A stretch of DNA of 64,000 bases from GCA-2746605 sp963704835 (GTDB lineage: Bacteria; Bacteroidota; Ignavibacteria; Ignavibacteriales; Melioribacteraceae): contig CAVPHW010000005.1 of assembly GCA_963704835.1 (NCBI GenBank), positions 62,001 through 126,000 of the forward strand, written 5' to 3'. This document shows, one piece after another, positions 56,701 to 64,000 of the stretch. Both the position numbers and the translations under genes were made by a program. Every line of letters starts with the position of its first letter. The first letter of the stretch is position 1. The notes under the pieces are model-generated. The model saw nothing but the letters and a program-made list of their open reading frames with translations. It made no database searches and was not told the DNA's origin.

Positions 56701-58251
56701 TATTTAGGTGGAGAAGAATTTATTATACCCGATTCTGAAATAGAAATATTTTTACGAGCTTCTAATTTTAACATTGGTGTCCTAGGAAATTTAATTCCTT
56801 ATGTTAAAAACCCCAGTGGAATTATTACATCAAGCATAGATATTAACGGAACATATGAAAAACCTATTACTAAGGGTTTCTTTAATGCAGAGAAAGGTAG
56901 GTTTACTTTTATTGAAAATAACCTCGATTATTCCTTCACCTGCGATGCTTTTTTCCGGGACCAAATAGCAACTATCGAGAAAATCCAATTATCTAATCAT
57001 GCAGGATCAAAATATTCAGGAAAAATGTTTGCAACCGGATATATTGAAATGGAAAAATTACCATTTAGCAAAATAGATATGTCAATTAATGGGAACTTAG
57101 CTTTACTTGGCAGTAAATCTAAAACACGCGATGCAAATATTTATGGAGATCTTCTTATAAAGACTTACGATAATTGGAAGTTTACTTATGAAAATGATAA
57201 ATATTATTTTTTAGGAGATGTGATTGTAGATAAAGCAGATTTGGTTTACGCAGCGAAAAAACAAAATAATACTCGATCAAATAATAGAATAATTTATAAG
57301 TTTGTTGAAGATAGCTCAAGCATTAATCTTAATCAGGAGAAGTTCATTAAAATACTGAATGAAGCTGAGAGACAATTTACTAGTGTTTCAGAAAGTAAAA
57401 CTAAGTTCGATTTTAACACTGATATAATTATAAATAATATAGCTTCGTTCAATTTTTTAATAGATCCCGATCTAAGCCAAAATCTAAATGTTGAAACAAC
57501 TGGGCGCTTGGAGTTTGAAACTGTTGGGAATGAATTGAAAACACAAGGTGCCCTTCAATTGTTAAATGGTTCCAGACTAGAGTTTTTCAAAACATTCGAT
57601 GCAAAAGGAACAATAAGATTTGAAAGTGATGTAACAGACCCATATTTAAGTATAGTTGCAACTTATATTGGAATAATTGATAATTTTGAAAATTCTGGTA
57701 GAGACGAGGAAGTTGCGGTAAAATTAAAACTTAACTCTCCCCTTTCTAAACTTGGTGAAAATTTGTCTGGAGAGAATGATAATCTATCTGTTTATGTTGG
57801 AAAATCACATATTGATAACGACATTCCGGATATAAAGTATGATGCTTCAAATGCTTTAACTTTTATACTCTTAAATCAATTGAGTCTAGATATAAATGAA
57901 GAACAAAGAACATCCTTAGCTGGAGTTGCAGAAAACGCAGCTTATTCATTGCTTGGTTCGCAGTTAACAAGTTATCTAAATTCTACACTTGGCGGTTTAG
58001 TAAATAATATTCGCGTAAATAAATATTCTAGCAATGATTATAAATTGTTATTTTCGGGTAAATACAATAATATAAGATATTCATTCGGGGGAAATACAAA
58101 ATTCCTTGAATGGAATAAAACAGATATTCGATTTGAGTATCTTTTTAATCCAAGTTTCTTAATTCGAGTAGAACAAAAAGATCCTGTAATTGAAAAAACA
58201 ACCGGTGAAAAAATTCAAGAATTAGGTTTAAAATATAAATTCGAGTTCTAA
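53782..58251 (+). CDS. tamB: TamB-like translocation/assembly protein
   Basis: A 1489-aa AsmA/TamB superfamily protein. One N-terminal transmembrane helix (IINFFIGFAALILFILVVFF) anchors it in the inner membrane. Most of the rest is repetitive beta strands forming a hydrophobic groove across the periplasm. The C-terminal DUF490/TamB domain includes GRLEFETVGNELKTQGALQL, KTFDAKGTIRFESDV and YNIRYSFGGNTKFLEW and ends in EF. Members take part in outer-membrane protein insertion or phospholipid transport. It overlaps hldE2 by 8 nt and rnr by 1 nt. The frame is intact. Confidence 0.92.
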   Translation: MNNAKKEKKKFKRTLFHKIINFFIGFAALILFILVVFFGFSQTKTFRSFLRDQIVSQVNTSINGTLSIEKIDGSILSSVILHNTILLSPTDTVINAKKIVVKTSPIHLLLKRILVREILIEDTKIFLLQDQDSVWNISKLSKSTDEIEDTSGTFPFSIQVNNLSFQNLSFVRQTYKNLNSLKFYEHVNTNDLRLNDLFLDAKIFANFSSSIIRVYLNNLSVDPNFSSFNLKNFSAEIELTDQFAQIRNLKFVTDSTKLMLSAKLSEVNLFDSVDIDEFKNKPVELSLVANPFYFNDLSTFIETTDFLEGSANFNFNAIGDFGNLNVTRLDMEYLNSIIKLNGRVQNLHTPENLYFDVEVKNSRLVEEEVYNLVKGLDIPKYKNLVLDNFNLSFIGEPLKFNAILDGQINHGSINLITFLDFQKEKIEYDINFTSEKLNLFPIIELNTAISGKGNLKGIGTDPNDMTANFLLNSPSSDFDGIALESLFIECEIDSKVLDLTFNSLINDAKTSIEGILDFGNELSPAYDLTGFSRSLNLQTFTKEIADSSNLNLVFSAKGNNLILDSLIGDFEIQLEPSYLRDLSLDETNIKLSITEENNERKINLISDFVDFSISGFFSLEKAIDLLTYQGITIADLISQKIDELNPIESEDDMPTEPEENILIPAIVKEDLEFNFDFRFKDFKLIALFLKNDELDVSGKGHGTVLNDSMFFRINSEIIIDNLLNKKDSTLFFLANSKANLNFSRDNRVVSFNKIFGNISLESEKIYTGVELNEVIADFVFNQSKLFFNTSVGIGEDLKTDIEGTVSTNLNNKMIVFNNFYVNYKNIPWTSFDTSSVIFTESGIQLSKLILENSSAIIRVDGQVNTDKSHSFFIEMENLPIEIMSAYFTNTYDQQFNGDVNLNFSSTGFLDNPDIIVEMRVNDLNYNDVDFGSLSANVKHNNKISKIEAEFNNIDLKVQYPVLTLDAKLPINFSYLGGEEFIIPDSEIEIFLRASNFNIGVLGNLIPYVKNPSGIITSSIDINGTYEKPITKGFFNAEKGRFTFIENNLDYSFTCDAFFRDQIATIEKIQLSNHAGSKYSGKMFATGYIEMEKLPFSKIDMSINGNLALLGSKSKTRDANIYGDLLIKTYDNWKFTYENDKYYFLGDVIVDKADLVYAAKKQNNTRSNNRIIYKFVEDSSSINLNQEKFIKILNEAERQFTSVSESKTKFDFNTDIIINNIASFNFLIDPDLSQNLNVETTGRLEFETVGNELKTQGALQLLNGSRLEFFKTFDAKGTIRFESDVTDPYLSIVATYIGIIDNFENSGRDEEVAVKLKLNSPLSKLGENLSGENDNLSVYVGKSHIDNDIPDIKYDASNALTFILLNQLSLDINEEQRTSLAGVAENAAYSLLGSQLTSYLNSTLGGLVNNIRVNKYSSNDYKLLFSGKYNNIRYSFGGNTKFLEWNKTDIRFEYLFNPSFLIRVEQKDPVIEKTTGEKIQELGLKYKFEF

Positions 58252-60338
58252 TGAAAAAAATAATAAAAACATACTTCGACACAAATCCTAACGTTGCAAT
58301 TAGTGCAAAAGCTTTAGAAAAAAAACTTAGGATTAAAAAACAAGATTACGAGTTTTTTAAGCAAGAAATTTATGCCGTGTTAAAAGAAGGCTATATAACA
58401 AAGACCGGCAAGAGATATAAGCTAAATAGAGAATCTAAAAAGAAAATGATTGGAGATCTTCAACTAGTAAACGGACAAAATTACGGATTCGTAATATTTA
58501 AAGACAAAAATTTGAAAGATGTTTTTATTTCCGAAAAAAATCTTAATACGGCTTTTGATGGAGATAAAGTTGAAGTTTCATTATTTGCAAAAAGAACAGG
58601 TAAAAACCAAGAAGGCCAAGTTGTTAAAATAGTTGAAAGAAATAGGAAAGAAATTGTTGGGGTTCTAAGAAAATCAAAATCTTTTTTCTTTGTTGAACCT
58701 GATGATGTTAAAATTCATAGAGACATTTATGTTTCCTCAAATAACCTTAAGAAGGCAGTTGATGGAGATAAAGTAGTTGTTTCTAAATTAGAATGGGATA
58801 ACTCGCAATTAAATCCAGAAGGAACAATAATTGATGTATTGGGTAAAGCTGGTTCATACGATGCAGAAATAGCTTCAATCGCCAGAGAATTTGGAATTAA
58901 ATATAAGTTTCCGACCGTTGTATTAAAAGAATCGAAAAATTTTTCTACTTCAATTTCTGATGAAGAAATTCAGAGTAGACTTGATTTGAGAAATGCAGAT
59001 GTTTTTACAATAGATCCCAAAACAGCTAAAGACTTTGATGACGCTGTCTCAATTGAAAAATTAGAGAATGGAAATATTCTGGTTGGTATTCACATCGCTG
59101 ATGTGAGTCATTATGTTCAACCAGGAACAGCAATATTTAAGGAAGCCGAACAACGCGGTACAAGTGTGTATTTGGTAGGCAAAGTTATACCAATGTTACC
59201 CGAAAAATTATCGAATGGAATCTGTTCACTTGTCCCTTATGAGGATAGATTAACATTCAGCGTTTTAGTTGAATTTACACCAACCTTTAAGCAGGTCAAT
59301 TATAAGATTACCAAATCAATTATTAACAGTAAAAGAAGATTTACTTATGATGAGGTACAAGAAATACTTGAAACCTCGAAAGGTGATTTAAAAGATAATA
59401 TACTTGACCTAAATAAAATTGCAAAATACTTACGGAGTGAAAGAACCAAAAATGGAAGTATTAATTTTACTTCACCAGATATTGAATTTGAATTAGATCA
59501 AAATGGAATTCCTACTAATATAATACTCAAAGAGACTAATGAAAGTCATCAGCTTATTGAAGAGTTTATGTTACTTGCAAACCGTTTAGTTTCATCACAT
59601 ATGAATAAAAAGAAATCAGTAGAAAAGAATCCATTTGTTTATCGTATTCATGATTTACCGAGTGAAGAAAAATTACTAGAGTTTGCAAAATTCGTGCAAT
59701 CGCTTGGTTATACTTTTAATCCAGCAGGCGCAAATAAATCAACTGAATTGCAGAATTTATTGGAAGCTGTTAAAGGCTCTGAAGAAGAAGCCGTTGTAAA
59801 CGAAATTGCAATAAGATCTATGGCAAAAGCAATTTATTCAACAAAAAATATTGGCCATTACGGCTTGGGTTTTAAATACTATTCTCATTTTACATCTCCA
59901 ATTAGAAGATTCCCAGATTTGATTGCCCATCTTCTTATTTTCGATTTTATAAATGATCAAAAAGCCAAGTTTAACTGGAAAAGATTAGAAGATATTTGTG
60001 ATCATTCTTCCCTAATGGAAAAAAATGCCACTAGTGCCGAAAGACTTTCTATCAAACTGAAACAAATTGAATATTTACAAAGTAAAATTGGTGAAACCTT
60101 TAATGGCGTTATTTCAGGAATTGCTCATTTTGGAATTTTTGTTGAACTAAGTGGTAATCTTGCTGAAGGCTTAATTCATATGAAAGATCTTGATGATGAT
60201 TATTATGTTTTAGATGAGAATAGTCATTCAATTAAAGGATCCCATACTGGAAAGCAATTCAGACTTGGAGATAAAATTCAAGTAGTTTTGAAAAGAGTAA
60301 ACGAGGAAAAAAGAGAGATTGATTTTACTCTTTCTTAA
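58251..60338 (+). CDS. rnr: Ribonuclease R
   Basis: A 695-aa RNase II-family 3'-5' exoribonuclease. Cold-shock domains (MIGDLQLVNGQNYGFVIFKD and following) precede the RNB catalytic domain with DVFTIDPKTAKDFDDAVSIE, whose Asp residues bind the metal. HIADVSHYVQPGTAIFKEAE and HFTSPIRRFPDLIAHLLIF follow. The C-terminal S1 domain reads GVISGIAHFGIFVELSGNLA. Length is slightly below the E. coli enzyme. It begins in the stop of tamB. Confidence 0.95.
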   Translation: MKKIIKTYFDTNPNVAISAKALEKKLRIKKQDYEFFKQEIYAVLKEGYITKTGKRYKLNRESKKKMIGDLQLVNGQNYGFVIFKDKNLKDVFISEKNLNTAFDGDKVEVSLFAKRTGKNQEGQVVKIVERNRKEIVGVLRKSKSFFFVEPDDVKIHRDIYVSSNNLKKAVDGDKVVVSKLEWDNSQLNPEGTIIDVLGKAGSYDAEIASIAREFGIKYKFPTVVLKESKNFSTSISDEEIQSRLDLRNADVFTIDPKTAKDFDDAVSIEKLENGNILVGIHIADVSHYVQPGTAIFKEAEQRGTSVYLVGKVIPMLPEKLSNGICSLVPYEDRLTFSVLVEFTPTFKQVNYKITKSIINSKRRFTYDEVQEILETSKGDLKDNILDLNKIAKYLRSERTKNGSINFTSPDIEFELDQNGIPTNIILKETNESHQLIEEFMLLANRLVSSHMNKKKSVEKNPFVYRIHDLPSEEKLLEFAKFVQSLGYTFNPAGANKSTELQNLLEAVKGSEEEAVVNEIAIRSMAKAIYSTKNIGHYGLGFKYYSHFTSPIRRFPDLIAHLLIFDFINDQKAKFNWKRLEDICDHSSLMEKNATSAERLSIKLKQIEYLQSKIGETFNGVISGIAHFGIFVELSGNLAEGLIHMKDLDDDYYVLDENSHSIKGSHTGKQFRLGDKIQVVLKRVNEEKREIDFTLS

Positions 60339-60385
60339 TGTCTAAATTATTTTTATAATTATAGAAATCATGTTCAGGAAATGTA

Positions 60386-63300
60386 ATGGCTAAATTTTTT
60401 AAATATTTTTTACTATTTGTTTTTATTTCAAATCTGGCAATAGGTCAATTTGGTAAAAATAGAGTTCAATATAGAGGTCATGATTGGATCTATATTCAAA
60501 CCAAGCATTTTGATATTTATTTTACTTCAGAAGGGAAAGATGCAGCAGAGTTTACAGCTCAATCAGCTGAAGAAGCCTTGGAAGACCTACAAAAAAGACT
60601 AAACTATCAACTTAATAATAGAATCTCTTTAGTCGTTTATAATTCCCACAATGAATTTCAAGAAACCAATACCTCCGATGGATATTTATCCCAAGGAATT
60701 GGTGGTTTTACTGAACCTTTTAAAAATAGAGTTGTGTTCCCTTTTGAAGGCTCTTATAGCAAATTCAAACATGTAATTCATCATGAACTGGTCCATGCAG
60801 TTATGAGAGATATGCTTTATGGCGGTACAATACAAAATATTATTGCGAAGGGAATTACGTTACAACTTCCAATTTGGTACCACGAAGGTATGGCGGAGTA
60901 TTTAACTAGTGGTTGGGAAACGAATTCTGATATGTTTATAAGAGATGCTGCTATTAATGAATACTTACCTGATATTAATCGATTGGGTGGTTATTTCGCC
61001 TACAGAGGCGGGCAAGCCTTATTTAAATATATTGCTGATACTTATGGTGAAGAAAAGATTTCCGAACTTTTATTTAATGTAAAAGGCAAAGGAAATGTAA
61101 ACGCTGGATTCAAAGCATCAATTGGTATTGATCTAGAAGAGTTAAACATAAAATGGAAGAAAGATATTAAACGTAAATACTGGCCTGAAATTGCAGAAAG
61201 AAAAGACCCAGATGAGTTTGCAAAGAGATTAACTGATAATAAAAAATTAGGTGGATTTTATAACATTAGCCCAGCTATCTCTCCGCAAGGTGACAAAATT
61301 GTTTTTATTTCTGATAGAAATATTTACTTAGATATTTATTTAATGAATTCCTATGATGGCGAAATTATTAAAAAAGTTATTGAAAGCGGCAGAACAGAAA
61401 ACTTAGAGGAGCTAAATGTACTTTTTCCTGCTCTAACTTGGGCTCCGGATAATAGACGAATAGCTTTATCTAGTAAAACAGATGGATTTGATGTCATCAA
61501 AATAATAGACGCTGAGTCTGGAGAAGACGAGGATTTACCTTTTAAAATGCACGGAATTGAATCTGTAAGCTGGTCACCTGATGGAAAATCAATCGCATTC
61601 TTAGGCAGCAACGCCAAACAATCCGATATCTATATTTATGATTTTGATAGTAAAAATATTACAAATTTAACTAATGATATTTTTAGCGAGTATGTGCCTA
61701 GCTGGTCCCCAGATAATAAAAAAATTATTTTTTCGTCGGATAGAAATGGGTACTCATCCAACAATTTTCATCAAGATGGACTATCGATGTCCTCATTAGG
61801 TGGTTTTCAGATGGATTTGTATTTAATTGATTTAGAGTCAAAGGAAATAGATCGAATTACTGATTGGCAAAATAGTGACGAAAAACAAGCTGTATTTTCT
61901 AATAACGGTGAAGAAATAATATTTATTTCTGATTTTAATGGAATTGATAACCTTTATAAAAAAAGAATTGTACTAACTAAAAATGATTCTATAAAAACAT
62001 TGTTGGAAACCGAGTCAATTGCTTTGACAAATTCTTTAAATAAAATTGAAAGTATTTCACTTTCGGCAGATAGCAAAAAACTTGTTTTCTCAGCTTTTTA
62101 TAACGCCGGTTTTAATGTTTTCCTTATTAACAACCCTTTCGAGTTAGAACAAGTTAAGGAAATTGAATTCACACAGTATATGAGTCAGTTTTACAATACA
62201 GATTCTCTTAAAAATGAAGAAGTTGTCTCTAAAGGAATTCCAGAAGAAGGAAGAGAGTTTATTTATTTAGCCGATAAACAAAAAGATTCAACCGTTGAAG
62301 TAAATTCAAAAATATTTACTGGTCAAGTTATTGATTATGGCGAAGAATTAAAGGATTCTGTTATCACGGATTACAGCGAATTTGTTTTTGCGAAAAATGA
62401 TCCTTTTAAAGATGTTGTTGATCCAGATAAAAAACCTCAGGTTTTGTTTAGAGAAAAATTGGATAATGATGGAAATTTTCTAGTTAACAAATATAAAGTA
62501 GATTTTTCACCTGATTTGATTTACGCTAATGCAGGATATAGCTCTCTCTATGGAGTTTTGGGAACAACTGTATTATCTTTTAGCGATGTATTAGGAAACC
62601 ATAGATTAATTGGAACTACAAGCTTACAAATAGATTTAAAAAATAGCGATTATGGTCTGTCATATTATTACTTACCAGAGAGAGTAAATTTTGGAATATC
62701 TGCATACCATACGGCTCGCTTCGTATATTTAAACGGTCTTTACGGTACTGCCCTTTATAGATTTAGAAGTTATGGTGGAAATTTATCAGCTAGTTATCCG
62801 CTAAATACATTTCATAGAATTGAGGGAGGAATTAGCCTTCAAAGAGTAAGTAGAGAAAACTTGGATATCATAGAAGAATCTGTAGAAAAAACAACCCTAG
62901 TTATTCCCTCAATTAGTTACGTAAAAGACAATGTTTTATGGGGATATACTTCTCCTATTGAAGGAAGCAGATATAATCTTACATTATTTGGTAACCCAGG
63001 AATAACAAATTCAAAAGAAAGTTTCGGGTCAGTTACTTGGGATTATAGAAAATATTTCAGATTTTTTTATGATAATTTATTTGCAGCAAGGTTTTCGGGC
63101 GGCTATTCTTTTGGCTCAAATGCTCAAAGGTTTTTTCTTGGAGGAACAGAAAGTTGGATTAACAGAACTTTCTCTTCCGGTTATGTTCCATTAAATTCCG
63201 CATCAGATTTTGTCTTCTTAACTCCAGCACTTCCATTAAGGGGTTATAATTATGCAGAACAATTGGGTACAAAATACTCATTGGTAAACCTCGAACTTCG

Positions 63301-63589
63301 TGTTCCACTAATAAGATATCTGGTTACTGGACCAATTCCTTTGTTTTTTCAAAATATTATTGGAACAGCTTTTATAGATGCTGGAACTGCATGGAATGAG
63401 AACAAAGATATTAAATTATTTAAAAAATCGACTGAAGGAAAAACAATTACAGACGATCTATTGATAGGTACTGGTTTTGGAGCAAGGTTATATTTTATCT
63501 TTCTTTGGAAATTTGATGTAGCTTGGTCTTATGATATCGACAAATTTTCAACGCCAAAATACTATATTTCACTAGGTTTAGATTTTTAA
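60386..63589 (+). CDS. Gluzincin-like peptidase / WD40-like propeller / outer-membrane barrel protein
   Basis: A 1067-aa exported protein. After a signal peptide (MAKFFKYFLLFVFISNLAIG) the first domain (to ~270) carries the zinc motif HELVH at residues 133-137 and the downstream glutamate in WYHEGMAEYLTSG (~170), like Peptidase_MA-type gluzincins. Residues ~290-590 have PD40/TolB-type blades (KIVFISDRNIYLDIYLMN, LTWAPDNRRIALSSK, ESVSWSPDGKSIAFLGS, PSWSPDNKKIIFSSDRNG). The C-terminal ~350 residues look like an Omp85-type barrel (RLIGTTSLQIDLKNSDYGLS, VTWDYRKYFRFFYDNLFAAR, SLVNLELRVPLIRYLV) and end in Phe. The combination suggests a surface peptidase anchored by its own barrel. Confidence 0.85.
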   Translation: MAKFFKYFLLFVFISNLAIGQFGKNRVQYRGHDWIYIQTKHFDIYFTSEGKDAAEFTAQSAEEALEDLQKRLNYQLNNRISLVVYNSHNEFQETNTSDGYLSQGIGGFTEPFKNRVVFPFEGSYSKFKHVIHHELVHAVMRDMLYGGTIQNIIAKGITLQLPIWYHEGMAEYLTSGWETNSDMFIRDAAINEYLPDINRLGGYFAYRGGQALFKYIADTYGEEKISELLFNVKGKGNVNAGFKASIGIDLEELNIKWKKDIKRKYWPEIAERKDPDEFAKRLTDNKKLGGFYNISPAISPQGDKIVFISDRNIYLDIYLMNSYDGEIIKKVIESGRTENLEELNVLFPALTWAPDNRRIALSSKTDGFDVIKIIDAESGEDEDLPFKMHGIESVSWSPDGKSIAFLGSNAKQSDIYIYDFDSKNITNLTNDIFSEYVPSWSPDNKKIIFSSDRNGYSSNNFHQDGLSMSSLGGFQMDLYLIDLESKEIDRITDWQNSDEKQAVFSNNGEEIIFISDFNGIDNLYKKRIVLTKNDSIKTLLETESIALTNSLNKIESISLSADSKKLVFSAFYNAGFNVFLINNPFELEQVKEIEFTQYMSQFYNTDSLKNEEVVSKGIPEEGREFIYLADKQKDSTVEVNSKIFTGQVIDYGEELKDSVITDYSEFVFAKNDPFKDVVDPDKKPQVLFREKLDNDGNFLVNKYKVDFSPDLIYANAGYSSLYGVLGTTVLSFSDVLGNHRLIGTTSLQIDLKNSDYGLSYYYLPERVNFGISAYHTARFVYLNGLYGTALYRFRSYGGNLSASYPLNTFHRIEGGISLQRVSRENLDIIEESVEKTTLVIPSISYVKDNVLWGYTSPIEGSRYNLTLFGNPGITNSKESFGSVTWDYRKYFRFFYDNLFAARFSGGYSFGSNAQRFFLGGTESWINRTFSSGYVPLNSASDFVFLTPALPLRGYNYAEQLGTKYSLVNLELRVPLIRYLVTGPIPLFFQNIIGTAFIDAGTAWNENKDIKLFKKSTEGKTITDDLLIGTGFGARLYFIFLWKFDVAWSYDIDKFSTPKYYISLGLDF

Positions 63590-63592
63590 GAA

Positions 63593-63856
63593 CTACTCTG
63601 ACTTAGTTTCTTTTTTGGTCTCAGTAGTTTTAGGAGCACTATCAACAGCACTGTTTGTTGTTTTTTTTGCAGGAGCGTTTTTATAATCTGTTTGATAAAA
63701 ACCGGAACCTTTAAATATTGGAGTAATTCCAGCTCCAATTAATCTATTCAATTTTCCAGAACATTCTGGACAATCAACTAATTGTTCATCTGACATTTTT
63801 TGAAATTCTTCAAAAGAATAATTACATTCTGTACATTTATAATCATAAGTTGGCAT
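63593..63856 (-). CDS. FmdB family zinc-ribbon protein
   Basis: An 87-aa putative regulatory protein. The N-terminal zinc ribbon PTYDYKCTECNYSFEEF pairs with CPECSGKLNRLIGAG to give two CxxC knuckles. GSGFYQTDY follows, and the tail is Lys/Thr/Ala-rich and charged. The family takes its name from a methylotroph regulator of formamidase genes; its general role is unclear. It converges with the peptidase/propeller gene, 3 nt between stops. Confidence 0.92.
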   Translation of the reverse strand: MPTYDYKCTECNYSFEEFQKMSDEQLVDCPECSGKLNRLIGAGITPIFKGSGFYQTDYKNAPAKKTTNSAVDSAPKTTETKKETKSE

Positions 63857-63957
63857 TTAATATTCCTAAAATTGAAGTGGCAAAGTTAAGAATATTATTC
63901 TAAAAATAAAATGCCATTTAGAATTACAAAATTGTTATTTTTAACAAAAAGAATCAT

Positions 63958-64000
63958 ATGAATATTATTAAATCTGCCCCAATCGCCCTTTTTTTGATGT
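63958..64000 (+). CDS. Start of a truncated gene at the window edge
   Basis: An open frame from ATG 63958, MNIIKSAPIALFLM, runs off the end of the window. The hydrophobic beginning could be a membrane helix or signal. Too short to identify. Confidence 0.25.
   Translation, partial: MNIIKSAPIALFLM

Overview
The window is an AT-rich chromosomal segment that most resembles a member of the Ignavibacteria (Bacteroidota/Chlorobi side). Six secreted proteins end in the YPNPFNP-type C-terminal sorting module of the type IX secretion system (T9SS). LpxC and FabZ are fused in one polypeptide, and the lipid A, Bam and Skp genes are clustered as in that phylum. This placement is inferred from gene content; no 16S rRNA gene is present.

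Layout. 1-7.5 kb (minus strand) is the transcription/translation cluster tRNA-Tyr, tRNA-Gly, tRNA-Thr, rpmG, tRNA-Trp, secE, nusG, rplK, rplA, rplJ, rplL, rpoB. 7.6-14.2 kb holds a small barrel-like protein, a ComM/YifB ATPase, a sorted secreted protein, an M16 peptidase and an aminotransferase. 14.3-19.2 kb holds a decayed mosaic glutamate dehydrogenase, a receiver/PEP-synthase-like protein and an intact gdhA. 19.4-31.4 kb is an accessory block of secreted T9SS cargo: a 31-residue-repeat protein, an SGNH hydrolase, a multidomain endonuclease I, a tail-collar protein and others. 32-35 kb has a sugar-phosphate transferase, an MlaE-type permease and ilvE. 35.3-40.9 kb is a tight five-gene operon (KamA aminomutase, two ATP-grasp ligases, a GNAT-deacetylase fusion, a GNAT), the best candidate here for an uncharacterised pathway. 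41-42.4 kb is lexA with two small downstream genes. 42.6-50.4 kb is an envelope-biogenesis cluster (uppS, bamA, two skp-like genes, lpxD, lpxC-fabZ, lpxA). 50.4-63.9 kb has a lipoate ligase-like gene, a beta-propeller, the split heptose genes hldE1/hldE2, tamB, rnr, a peptidase/propeller/barrel protein and an FmdB zinc ribbon.

Two further layers of structure stand out. First, short palindromic elements occur in non-coding DNA and also, in frame, in the same loop of the sorting-associated module of three paralogous secreted proteins. Second, CRP/FNR-like palindromes (TGTGA-N6-TCACA type) lie upstream of three secreted-protein transcription units, two of them at nearly the same distance from the start codon.

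Caution: single-base frameshifts are concentrated at about 11-14 kb, 23-31 kb and 41-50.4 kb. They break genes expected to be essential (bamA, lpxC-fabZ, uppS), while the rest, including a 4.5 kb gene, is clean. I read these as patches of poor sequence and annotate the affected genes as single loci.
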